DNA of 64,000 nt from assembly GCF_016623495.1 (NCBI RefSeq), contig NZ_JAEHHL010000001.1:310001-374000 (forward strand). The letters are read 5' to 3'. The position numbers and the translations under genes were made by a program. The stretch is from Thermohalobaculum xanthum (GTDB lineage Bacteria; Pseudomonadota; Alphaproteobacteria; Rhodobacterales; Rhodobacteraceae). Shown piece after piece: positions 54,640 to 63,293 of this stretch; positions within the stretch are counted from its first letter, which is position 1; each line of letters begins with the position of its first letter. The notes beneath the pieces are model-generated. The model had not been told where the DNA came from. It saw only the letters and a list, made by a program, of their open reading frames with translations, and made no database searches.

Positions 54640-57099
54640 TCACAACTCGACGAGCGAGATCGGCGTGATCGAGCCATTGAACGCATTGGTTCGGAGGTCG
54701 AAATCCGATCCTTGGGCGACAAAGCTTGCCTGCAGACCGGTGCCCGTCGTGCTGAGCGTCGCCAGATTGGTCGTCCCCGCCGGGGTTCGGATGATGACCG
54801 AGCCCGCGGTGCGCGTCATGTCGTAGGTCAGGCGATAGGCCCGGCCGGCAAGGAGCGCGCCCGGCCACTTCGCAGCATTGCCGATGGTCCCCGCTCCGGT
54901 ATCCGAAAGGGTCACGCCATTGGCGGACCAGGGGCTGCCGAGCACGAGGCTTTCCCAGCGCAGGAGCCCCGGGTTCGGCGTCTGCACCCCGAACCGGTCG
55001 AGGGGGTTGGTCCCGTCGAGGCGAACGGCCTGCATATGGTGCCATTCGATGACGCTGCCGGGAACCAGCCGGCTCTTCAGGTTGCCGCTCGCGGCCCACT
55101 TGACGCAGAAGTTGCCGGCGCCATCGTCCACCACGTCGGCCACGATGCCGCGCACGCGAGGGTCGGATTTCAGCCAGACGACAACGCCGGGACGCATCGC
55201 GCGAACAAGCGATGGCGTGTCGGTGTCATTGCCGGACGCATCCTTAATGCGGGCGACAAGCGCGTTCCCGTCGCCATCCACTGCGGGGATTGTGGCTTCG
55301 CGCAGAAAGCTCGACTCGCCGACCTTCGCCTGTGCGGACGCCTTGATGTAGGTGTTGCCCGCGATCTCGGCATAGGCGCCTCCCCAGTGGCCCGAGACGA
55401 ACTCGACCGGACCGCGCGTGACGACGTTGCTGAGGTCGAGGCTCGCGATGCGATTCCCACGGATGTGAATACCGTCGCGTGCGGTCACGAGCACGCGCCT
55501 CGCCGTGGTGCACCCGGTGATCTCGAGGGTGTTGACCCCCGTTCCGTTGAGGATCGACGCTTGCGACGTCGGCTCGCCCCCTACGATGCAGTCGCGGATC
55601 GCGCAGTGCTGGACGATCTTGTCGAGTTCGATCAGCGGACTGACCCTGCAACGCTCGATCACGAAATTCTCTGCCTCACGTGGATCGAGAAAGAAGCCAT
55701 TCGTCGCGTCGGTGCCCAGGTCGAGGTCACGCAGGACGACATTGCGTGCCTGGGCGGTAAATCGCTGCGAAGTCGAGGCATTGGGGTTCGCGGCAAACCG
55801 GAATCCCTCGATCGTCAGGCGTTCGGGATAGTGATGCAGGCTCCCATCGGCTTGGGGGCGGCCGTTCAGCTTGAGGATCCGGGGCTTGCCGAACCGCGTT
55901 TCGGGCTCACCAGCCGAGAGGGCGGGGAAACTCGCCGTCGTGATCGCGCCGCGATAGTAAATATCCGGCCAATCGCCATTGTACGCATATGCCAGCGGCC
56001 GCTCGAGCGTGATCACGCCGCTTGCGGCATCGACCTCGGCAATCTCGTGCCACTCGAAGTATCGAAGGTTCGGAGAGTATCCGCCAACCTGCGTGCAGAA
56101 GCCGTGCAGGAACACCCGGTCCCCCGGCGCGTAGAGCGCAGCGTCCGCTGGTGCCGTCATGGCGATCGTGGTGCTGCCAGCCGCGGCGGTTCCAAAGCGC
56201 TGGCCCGCTTGGACGACAAGCGTTGCGGGGAAGCTGGACTGAAGGAAGCCGTTCCCGCGGAATATCCCCTCGCGCGGCAGCGGGAAATAGTCGCTGGAGA
56301 AGGGCAGATCGGTCACGTTCTGAAGTGTCGTGCCGTAGCCGGTGAGCCGAAGATCGGTGAGGCCCAATGCCCACTTGTTCGCCGTGTATTGGCAGATCCC
56401 CTCGGGGAAGATCCAATGCCAGTGGCGATCCCGGCCCTTCGTAGTGCAGAAGTCCCGCACCGCGGCAAGTGCAGAAGCATTGTCGGTCACCCCGTCCGCG
56501 ACAACACCGGCCATGCTCAGATAGATCGGGCCCTGGGGCGCGAATTCCCACCAGCCGCCATGGGTCGGGTCCTCGCCCGTGTCGGGCAGGAAGCGATCTG
56601 CCGTTCTCAGCTTGAGTGTGTGAGAGGGCTCCTGCGCCACGCGGATATATGGGGCCGGTTGCGGGCCCACCCTCCCAAGATCGAGGAATCGGACCGTGGC
56701 TGGCACGTTGAGCGTCGTGGCGGTGTCGACGGATCCTGCGCTTGCGCGGGACATGCCTGCAACCTGGATCGCATCGAGCCGCGCACGGCCGTCTGAATCG
56801 AGAATGCCGGCCATGCCGCTTCCGGCCGGCGGGATCTCGATCGTCGCGCCCGTGTCGGAGATGAGGAACATCGACGAGGCGTCGCGTTGCAGCGAGGTGA
56901 TGCCACCTCCGCGGCGCCCGAAGCTTACGGGGCAGGGCTTCCGGCTGAGCCAGTCCTTCATGCGCATCGAGAGCACTCCATTCGCGTTGGTGTTTGCGCG
57001 CATGTTTGGCCCGGTCGACGGGGTGTTGCGCGGTTGCCCGAGGACCGCGCGCATGCCCGCGTCCGGGCCCGGTGCAGGTTGTGACGGGGAGGTGATCAT
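54640..57099 (-). CDS. Right-handed beta-helix protein, pectate-lyase-superfamily-like (putative polysaccharide lyase/depolymerase)
   Basis: 819 aa. No signal peptide is obvious. An N-terminal region of about 200 residues precedes VVADGVTDNASALAAVRDF, the entry motif of the pectate-lyase-3 beta-helix fold. Repeating short beta-coil units follow (for example LTIEGFRFAANP, VVLRDLDLGTDA, FVIERCRVSP, LEITGCTTARR). A C-terminal jelly-roll-like stretch (LTYDMTRTAGSVIIRTPAG) may bind carbohydrate. GGAGAGG precedes the chosen ATG. It is the only gene reading against the locus here, divergent from wzc, so it likely has its own control. It may trim or release the polymer; phage-tailspike origin is an alternative. 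Confidence 0.8.
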   Translation of the reverse strand: MITSPSQPAPGPDAGMRAVLGQPRNTPSTGPNMRANTNANGVLSMRMKDWLSRKPCPVSFGRRGGGITSLQRDASSMFLISDTGATIEIPPAGSGMAGILDSDGRARLDAIQVAGMSRASAGSVDTATTLNVPATVRFLDLGRVGPQPAPYIRVAQEPSHTLKLRTADRFLPDTGEDPTHGGWWEFAPQGPIYLSMAGVVADGVTDNASALAAVRDFCTTKGRDRHWHWIFPEGICQYTANKWALGLTDLRLTGYGTTLQNVTDLPFSSDYFPLPREGIFRGNGFLQSSFPATLVVQAGQRFGTAAAGSTTIAMTAPADAALYAPGDRVFLHGFCTQVGGYSPNLRYFEWHEIAEVDAASGVITLERPLAYAYNGDWPDIYYRGAITTASFPALSAGEPETRFGKPRILKLNGRPQADGSLHHYPERLTIEGFRFAANPNASTSQRFTAQARNVVLRDLDLGTDATNGFFLDPREAENFVIERCRVSPLIELDKIVQHCAIRDCIVGGEPTSQASILNGTGVNTLEITGCTTARRVLVTARDGIHIRGNRIASLDLSNVVTRGPVEFVSGHWGGAYAEIAGNTYIKASAQAKVGESSFLREATIPAVDGDGNALVARIKDASGNDTDTPSLVRAMRPGVVVWLKSDPRVRGIVADVVDDGAGNFCVKWAASGNLKSRLVPGSVIEWHHMQAVRLDGTNPLDRFGVQTPNPGLLRWESLVLGSPWSANGVTLSDTGAGTIGNAAKWPGALLAGRAYRLTYDMTRTAGSVIIRTPAGTTNLATLSTTGTGLQASFVAQGSDFDLRTNAFNGSITPISLVEL

Positions 57100-57193
57100 G
57101 GTACTCCTCTCCTGTGGTGGGTAGAGAGTTTCTTTCGGTGGCACGGACCGCCGCTGGCGCTTTGCGTAAGAGCTCATTGGGGGCGATTTGGGG

Positions 57194-59407
57194 ATGAATG
57201 AGAGCAAGCCTCTGAGGGGCAGAGTTGCGCGTGTGCCCGATCACGTGACTTCGGGCGATGGATCTTCCGACCTCGATTTTCGCGCAATTGCGATGACGCT
57301 TCGCCGCAGGATCTGGACGATCCTGCTGATCACAGCCATGGCGGTTACGTTCGCGGTCTACCGGCTCTCCGTCGCGACGCCGCTCTACACATCGGACGCA
57401 GTCGTCGCGCTCGACAGTCGCAAGACCAACGTCGTCGATCTCGATTCAGTCGTCGCGGGCGTCCAGAGCGACTTCTCCAGCGTTCAGCTACAGGCCAAGA
57501 TCATCGGGTCGCGCACGCTGTTCGAGCGCGTCGTGAAGGCGCTGGACCTCACGAACGACCCCGAATTCAATCCTTCCCTTGCCGCCTCGGATGACGTCGG
57601 GATCGTCCGCAAGGTCATTGGTAGCGTCAGATTGGCCATCGCTGCCCTGCTCCCCGCTCCAGCAAGTGATGCGCCCGCGTCGCCATCCCCCGAGGAGGCG
57701 GCCCGGCAGACGATGATCACGGCCGTCGACATCCTCGCCGCCAAGGTCAAGGTCGTGACGGATGACTGGGCGCCCGTCTTCACGATCTCGGTGCAAACCC
57801 AGAGCGCGGCGAAATCCGCGCTGATCGCGAACACGGTCGCCGAGAAGTACATCCTCGACCAGCTCGAGTCGAAATTCGCCGCGACCGAGCAGGCGACGCT
57901 CTGGCTTTCGGACCGTGTCGCCGAACTCAAGGTCCGGCTCGAGACCTCCGAGGCGAGGCTGGCAGATTACACCGCGGGTTCGAGCGTCCTCAGCGAAGAG
58001 GCGCTGGAAGCCGAGAACCGGCAGATCAAGGAACTCAGGGACCGCGTCGCCCGCGGCCGCGCCCAGCTCGACGGACTGTCGGGCAATCGCGCCGAAATCG
58101 AGGCGCTTCTGGCATCTGGCCAGGCTGTCGAAGCGGCGCGTCTGATCCAGGATCCATCGCAGGCACTCGCCTCGCGGCTGCAGCGAATTGCGAACTTGGC
58201 CAGGCCTTATCCCGCCGAGCATGTCGAACCGATTGCCGCGCTGGTCCAGCTCGAACTTGATCGCGCGGCGCAGCGCGCCGACGAGGCGGCGCAGAACCTG
58301 CCCTTGCTCGAGCGAACCATCGCTGATCTCGAGGCGCGGCGCGAGGCGAAATCGGCCGACCTGATCCGCCTGCGGGAGCTCGAGCGGGAGACCGAGGCGA
58401 CCAGGACCCTCTACGAGTATTTCCTTCAGCGGATGAACGAGATCTCGGTCCAGCAGGGGCTGCAGGAGGCCGATGCCCGCGTCCTTTCGTCGGCGGTCGT
58501 GCGCTCGGCGCCGACATCCCCGAACAAGATGGCGACGCTGCTCCTCGCCATCGTCGGTGGCGGCGTGTTCGCGGTTCTCTATGCGCTGACGTCCGAGTTC
58601 CTGACCACGCGCATCCGGACCCGGGACGATATTGCGCGGATCACGGGCATTCCCGTGATCGCCGAGGTGCCCCTGGCCAGCGCGCGCGGGCGCAAGCGCC
58701 TTGTCAATTCGCTGACCCAGCAGCCCGGTTCGCGCTTTGCGGAGGCGATCGGCAATCTGCACGCGACGCTCATGCTCTCGAACGTCGACTCGCCGCCGCA
58801 GGTCGTGATGTTCAACTCGGCGGTGCCGGGCGACGGAAAGAGCTCGCTTTCGGTATCCTTCGCCATCATGGCCGCGCGCACCAAGCGCAAGGCCATCCTG
58901 ATCGAGTGTGACCTTCGCCGGCCCGTGATGAAGGAATTCTTCGGCGACCCCGCGCAGAAGGATGGCGCGACGCACGGGCTGATCTCGTATCTCGGCGGCG
59001 AGGCGCAACTCGAGGACGCCATCCATCACGACGCGCAAAGCGGCATCGACGTGATGTTTGCCGAGCGCACGCGCAACTACACGATGGACGTGTTCTCGTC
59101 GGAGGCTTTTGCGCGCCTGATCTCGGAACTGCGCAATTACTATGACTTCATCATCCTGGACACGCCGCCGGTCCTGGTCGTTCCGGATGCGCGCGTCATC
59201 GCGAGCCATGCGGATGCAACGGTCTTCGCCATCCGCTGGAACGTGTCGACGCGCGAGGTGCTGCGCTCGGCGTTGCAGCTTTATAACCACGCCGACCTCT
59301 CGGTGACCGGGATCGTGATGAACCAGATCAACCCCAAGAAGCTCGCGCGCTACGGATACGGCTATTACTCGTACCGCTCGATCGACAAGTATTACGGGGT
59401 TCGGTGA
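57194..59407 (+). CDS. Wzc-type polysaccharide co-polymerase / bacterial tyrosine autokinase
   Basis: 737 aa. An N-terminal Wzz domain has its first transmembrane helix at about residues 36-55 (IWTILLITAMAVTFAVYRLS), a long periplasmic coiled region, and the second helix near 455. The cytoplasmic BY-kinase follows: Walker A AVPGDGKSSLS, Walker A' ILIECDLRRPV, Walker B FIILDTPPVLVV. The last 18 residues hold seven tyrosines (YGYGYYSYR...DKYYG), the autophosphorylation cluster. It controls chain length and export. No Wza-type outer-membrane exporter or Wzb phosphatase lies nearby in the window. Confidence 0.95.
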   Translation: MNESKPLRGRVARVPDHVTSGDGSSDLDFRAIAMTLRRRIWTILLITAMAVTFAVYRLSVATPLYTSDAVVALDSRKTNVVDLDSVVAGVQSDFSSVQLQAKIIGSRTLFERVVKALDLTNDPEFNPSLAASDDVGIVRKVIGSVRLAIAALLPAPASDAPASPSPEEAARQTMITAVDILAAKVKVVTDDWAPVFTISVQTQSAAKSALIANTVAEKYILDQLESKFAATEQATLWLSDRVAELKVRLETSEARLADYTAGSSVLSEEALEAENRQIKELRDRVARGRAQLDGLSGNRAEIEALLASGQAVEAARLIQDPSQALASRLQRIANLARPYPAEHVEPIAALVQLELDRAAQRADEAAQNLPLLERTIADLEARREAKSADLIRLRELERETEATRTLYEYFLQRMNEISVQQGLQEADARVLSSAVVRSAPTSPNKMATLLLAIVGGGVFAVLYALTSEFLTTRIRTRDDIARITGIPVIAEVPLASARGRKRLVNSLTQQPGSRFAEAIGNLHATLMLSNVDSPPQVVMFNSAVPGDGKSSLSVSFAIMAARTKRKAILIECDLRRPVMKEFFGDPAQKDGATHGLISYLGGEAQLEDAIHHDAQSGIDVMFAERTRNYTMDVFSSEAFARLISELRNYYDFIILDTPPVLVVPDARVIASHADATVFAIRWNVSTREVLRSALQLYNHADLSVTGIVMNQINPKKLARYGYGYYSYRSIDKYYGVR

Positions 59408-59471
59408 CAGGCGGCATCAGCCGCGCCAGATGGCTCGGCGCGGCCGGTGCGCGGCGAAGTCGATGCTCGGG

Positions 59472-60002
59472 TCAAGGTTCGTTGCTGGTCGTGGTCGCGG
59501 CCGTCAGGACCGCGACATTCGGGGGCACCACCGTGCCGGGAGGAATCCGCTGGAATGCCGTGACCCAGACTCCGTCACCGATCTCGACCGGCTTGCAGAA
59601 GAACGCGAACTTCGGGTCGCTCCAGTCGTGATTTCCCGTGAAGATGTAGACGCCCTGGCTGATGCAGACATTCGAGCCGATGCGGACCGCGGTATGATTG
59701 TCGATCCATGCGCACTCGCCGATCCAGCTATGGTCGCCGATCTCGAGGAACCAGGGCGACTTGATGGAGACCCGGGGCTTGATTGTTATGCCGCGACCCA
59801 CCCTGGCGCCGAAGCCTCGCAGCAGGGCGCACTTGAGGCCACCGGGAACCAGCCCCAGCACCGCCCCCTGGAAGAACATTGCGTTCACGAGGTACCACGC
59901 CGCGCGACGCGCGAAGCCGGGCGCGCCGGGGATCTCCGGCCGCTCGAACCGATCGAGTTCCAGGTTTGCGATGGGCCTGAAGCTGAGCCCCTTATCGGAC
60001 AA
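59472..60002 (-). CDS. WcaF-like putative colanic-acid O-acetyltransferase (hexapeptide family)
   Basis: 176 aa, LbH acetyltransferase. Conserved segments are GARVGRGITIKPRVSIK, FLEIGDHSWIGECAWID, ISQGVYIFTGNHDWSDP (catalytic His) and IGDGVWVTAFQRIPPG. No ATG is near the conserved start. I choose a TTG at 60002 preceded by GAAGAGG at 6-nt spacing; the nearest in-frame ATG (60188) would add 62 atypical residues. It is convergent with wzc and adds another acyl modification to the predicted polymer. Confidence 0.85.
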   Translation of the reverse strand: MSDKGLSFRPIANLELDRFERPEIPGAPGFARRAAWYLVNAMFFQGAVLGLVPGGLKCALLRGFGARVGRGITIKPRVSIKSPWFLEIGDHSWIGECAWIDNHTAVRIGSNVCISQGVYIFTGNHDWSDPKFAFFCKPVEIGDGVWVTAFQRIPPGTVVPPNVAVLTAATTTSNEP

Positions 60003-60186
60003 GGCGAGCCTCTTCCCCGCGGCGCCGCCCCTCGGCAAGCGGCTTTCATGACTGCAACGGACTTTATCGCCAACCAGCGCGACTGCCCAGAGAAAGGCGC
60101 ATCCCGCCGGCAATTTGACGCTGGGCCGAGCCACCCGGAGATGACGCCCCGTGTGGCCTGAGCCCTCACATGCATACGACCCGTCC

Positions 60187-61467
60187 ATGAGCGCAGCGCG
60201 CGACGATCGCCCCGTCGCGACCCGCCTTGACGCAGACGGCGCGGGGGACTGCGCGGTCAGCCATGTCGTGGCCTCACTCGACCGCGCGACGGCGGGGCCG
60301 TCATACTCCGTCACCGCGCTCGCCAATGCACAAGCACGCCTTGGTGCCGACGTGGCTGTGTTGTCGGTGGGTGATCCGGACCCTTCGGGCCATGTCTTTG
60401 ACGATCTGCGGTATCGCGCGGACTTCTGCGGGTGGCCGGTCCTAGGGCGCATGATGCTCTCGTCGGACCTGTGGCGGGGCCTTGTTTCGCGTCACGCCCA
60501 CATCATCCACGATCATGGCCTTTGGCTCATGCCGAACATCTATGCGGCCCGTGCGGCCGGGATGTTGGGCGCGAAGTTCGTCCTTGCGCCTCGGGGGATG
60601 CTTTCGCCCGTCGCGCTTCGGTTCTCACGTTCTCGGAAAGCAATCTTCAGCCTTCTGTTCCAGCGCAAGGCGCTCGAACGCGTGGACATGTTCCACGCGA
60701 CCAGCGAGGCAGAAGCGGAGGAAATTCGGGCGCTGGGCTTCACGCAACCGATCGCCGTGGTCCCCAATGGCATCGCGTTACCGGACCCTGTCCTGCTCGA
60801 CGCTGCGCCCAAGGACGGAAGGACTGTCATCACCCTGGGCCGCATTCATCCGAAGAAAGGCATCGACCGACTGATCCGGGCATGGAGCAAGGTCGCGCCC
60901 CTCAGGCCAGATTGGCGCCTGGTGATCGTGGGACCCGACGAAGCGGGCCACGTCGCCGAGCTTCGCTCGCTCATCCACGAGCTTCGGCTGACAACTGTCG
61001 AGATACATGACGCGCTCCTTGGCGAGGCCAAGATCAAACGCCTCGCGTCGTCCGAGGTATTCGTCCTTCCGACGCTGGGCGAGAACTTCGCGATGACGGT
61101 GGCCGAGAGCCTCGCCAGCGGCACGCCGGTGATTTCGACCAAGGGAGCGCCATGGGCAGGCCTTGTCGAGAACAAGTGCGGCTGGTGGGTCGACCACGGT
61201 GTCGAGCCCCTCGCCGAGGCGCTTCTCGCTGCCCTCGATCTCGCGCCGCAGGTGCGCGCCCAGATGGGACGCAACGGTCGTGAATGGATGTCAGCAGCGT
61301 TCCGTGAGGAAGCGGTCGCCGGTCAGATGCTTGCAGCCTATCGCTGGTTGATCAGCGGGGGCGAGCGGCCAGCCTGGGTCTGGCCAGCCATCGAGGGAAA
61401 TTCCGGGCCCTCATCCCGGAAGAACCTCGGCGGCGCGCGCGATGGAGTGGGCGGCCAGGCGCGTTGA
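60187..61467 (+). CDS. Glycosyltransferase family 4 (GT-B)
   Basis: 426 aa. The N-domain starts SHVVASLDRATAGPSYSVT with HIIHDHGLWLMPNIYAAR in the acceptor site. The C-domain has ITLGRIHPKKGIDRLIRAWS, and the donor-binding E(x7)E-like block LGENFAMTVAESLASGTPVI. GT4 enzymes of this shape transfer sugars from nucleotide donors in EPS assembly. The last ~25 residues are atypical. It stands apart from the others, divergent from the WcaF-like gene and followed by tRNA-His. Confidence 0.9.
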   Translation: MSAARDDRPVATRLDADGAGDCAVSHVVASLDRATAGPSYSVTALANAQARLGADVAVLSVGDPDPSGHVFDDLRYRADFCGWPVLGRMMLSSDLWRGLVSRHAHIIHDHGLWLMPNIYAARAAGMLGAKFVLAPRGMLSPVALRFSRSRKAIFSLLFQRKALERVDMFHATSEAEAEEIRALGFTQPIAVVPNGIALPDPVLLDAAPKDGRTVITLGRIHPKKGIDRLIRAWSKVAPLRPDWRLVIVGPDEAGHVAELRSLIHELRLTTVEIHDALLGEAKIKRLASSEVFVLPTLGENFAMTVAESLASGTPVISTKGAPWAGLVENKCGWWVDHGVEPLAEALLAALDLAPQVRAQMGRNGREWMSAAFREEAVAGQMLAAYRWLISGGERPAWVWPAIEGNSGPSSRKNLGGARDGVGGQAR

Positions 61468-61560
61468 TGCCGGCCGTCGGGCTCGGCACTTCCAATGTGC
61501 TCGGGGACGGGTTGTTCGCCCGCCGGCGCGGGAAATATCAACTGATCCAAAGGGAAGGAA

Positions 61561-61637
<77 letters not shown>

Positions 61638-61778
61638 ACGTGGGGGCTCGTTTACAGCCCGGTGTCGGAATTTTCAAGAACCTCTGAGCGATTCAGCGAT
61701 CGGGGCTGTATCCATTAACGGAATGGCGTAGCATCTCGCAGAACCGTAACAATTACAAAGCGGCGGGGGCGTTCAAGC

Positions 61779-62003
61779 ATGGGCATAAACAAGCAAAGCG
61801 ACGTTGCGGCGACGCTCGCGATCGGGCCGACTTCGCTCGGGATGGTCAGGATCTACATCGAGGGCGAAGGCTTCGAGATTCCGATGGATTTCGACCCGGA
61901 CGAGGCCCTCGAGATTGCCGAGGAACTGCGCGCGGCGGCCGAGAAGGCGCGTGGCAGCGCGCCTCGTGGTGGCAGTTCATCGCCGAAAGAGCGCGCGCGC
62001 TGA
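61779..62003 (+). CDS. DUF6324-family small protein
   Basis: 74 aa. Conserved core: IGPTSLGMVRIYIEGEGFEI then DFDPDEALEIAEELRAAAEK, an acidic beta-alpha unit; the C-terminal tail is low-complexity. It is a small conserved protein of Rhodobacterales with no known function. It lies just before a kinase-like gene on the same strand. Confidence 0.8.
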   Translation: MGINKQSDVAATLAIGPTSLGMVRIYIEGEGFEIPMDFDPDEALEIAEELRAAAEKARGSAPRGGSSSPKERAR

Positions 62004-62039
62004 GCGCGGCGCTATGGGCGGCTCAGCCGGTCGGTGATC

Positions 62040-63086
62040 ATGCACAGTGCGAGAGAGAGCGAGGACGCGACGGGTCCGGATGCCGATCTGCCCATCGCGC
62101 TCGCCGCCGTTACCGTCGCGGGGCAGTGCCGCGAGCGCAGCCCGGTCGATCTCGCACTGTTCGGCGAGGCGGCCGAGAGGTTCGTCGAGCGGTTTGCCGA
62201 TCCGCTGGCAGGCGAGGCCCTGCTGGCGCGGGCCGTGGCTGAGGGCGCGGCGGAGGCGCGCGCGGCGCTCATCACGGCCGCGGGCGTGCGACCGTTCCGC
62301 GTGAGCCTGTGGCGCCAGCGAGGCGGCGACAAGCTGCGCCTGGTCGCTGCCTTCGCCGCCGGATCGTCGGAGGCCCCGGCATCGCATGGCGGCTTCCATC
62401 CGGATGTCGCGCGCATCGCCCACGAGATGCACGCGCCGCTGGGAGCGCTGATCGCCACGGCCGAGGCGCTGAGGGGGGAGGGACCGGCGCCCGAGCCCGC
62501 CTCGGTCGAGCGGCATGCATCGGATGTCGCGGTGGCGTCGTGGCGGGTGCTTCGGCTTGCGGGTGAGCTGTCGCAGATCGACCGCGCCGGGCAGGGCGCC
62601 GCGCGCCAGACGCTGGTCGAGGTCGACCTTTGTCGCCTGGCGCGACGCGCCCGCCGGATGGCGCTGGCCGATGCCGATGCCGCGTCGGTGACGCTCGAGC
62701 CGATCGCAGCGCCGACCTGCGGTGTGATGGCGGGAGTTCTGACCGACGAGACCGTGCTGTGGGGCGTGATCGATGACCTGTTGCGGCGTGCGATCCGTGG
62801 GGCCGGGGCGGGAGGAAGGGTGAGCCCGGTGATCGAGGTCGAGGCCGATGGCGGCATCGCGCTGACGATCGTCGCGAAGCCATCGACGAGCGTGGGGGAG
62901 GCGGCGACGCTGCGCTCGCTTGCACGGAACCCGGCGCGGCTGCCGCCACGGCCGGACCCTCAGCTCCGCGCGCTTGCGGCAATGGCCGGGGGGACGCTGG
63001 ATCTGCCGACGGGCAGCGCCACGGGGGCGCAGATGCGCCTGGGCTTCGCCGCCGCGAGGTGTCTGCCACTGGCGGAGACGGCATGA
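62040..63086 (+). CDS. Histidine-kinase-like protein with a degenerate ATPase domain
   Basis: 348 aa, no transmembrane helix evident. A HisKA-like box occurs at IAHEMHAPLGALIATAEAL with the candidate phospho-His at residue 128. The region where an N-box is expected reads VIDDLLRRAIRGAG, without the usual Asn, and the G1 (DxGxG) motif is not recognisable, so ATP binding is doubtful. About 120 N-terminal residues may form a sensor or PAS-like domain. A GTG 6 nt upstream is an alternative start. The stop is followed at once by a palindromic element. Confidence 0.7.
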   Translation: MHSARESEDATGPDADLPIALAAVTVAGQCRERSPVDLALFGEAAERFVERFADPLAGEALLARAVAEGAAEARAALITAAGVRPFRVSLWRQRGGDKLRLVAAFAAGSSEAPASHGGFHPDVARIAHEMHAPLGALIATAEALRGEGPAPEPASVERHASDVAVASWRVLRLAGELSQIDRAGQGAARQTLVEVDLCRLARRARRMALADADAASVTLEPIAAPTCGVMAGVLTDETVLWGVIDDLLRRAIRGAGAGGRVSPVIEVEADGGIALTIVAKPSTSVGEAATLRSLARNPARLPPRPDPQLRALAAMAGGTLDLPTGSATGAQMRLGFAAARCLPLAETA

Positions 63087-63087
63087 C

Positions 63088-63122
63088 TTTCACGCGTGAA
63101 AAACAGGTCAACCCACTGAAAT
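63088..63122 (+). repeat. Palindromic interspersed element, copy 3
   Basis: The perfect palindrome TTTCACGCGTGAAA (63088-63101) begins 1 nt after the kinase-like gene stop. After 13 nt comes ACTGAAAT (63115-63122), two changes from the ATTGATAT of copies 1 and 2. Same polarity relative to the preceding gene. Confidence 0.65.
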
Positions 63123-63293
63123 AAAGTGAGAATCGGATTCATTGTGTGGAACTTCCTGTCGCACGACGCCGCCACGAGAGCGGATCGCACGACGTCGTCG
63201 CGCCGAAGCAAGATCCGGGTCGACGGGATCGGACCACAGCGCCGGGGCACGCGCGGGCAGGGCTGACGCGCAGCCGGATCAGGGGAGACGACG

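Noticed and set aside
54586-56796. A 736-aa plus-strand frame antisense to the beta-helix gene
   Set aside because: Charged, His/Arg/Asp-rich shadow; the minus strand has the beta-helix repeats and a proper ribosome site.
60003-60452. Longer WcaF-like protein from an upstream ATG
   Set aside because: The added residues are atypical of the family, and most of this stretch lies over the start of the divergent GT4 gene; the TTG at 60002 with GAAGAGG fits family length.
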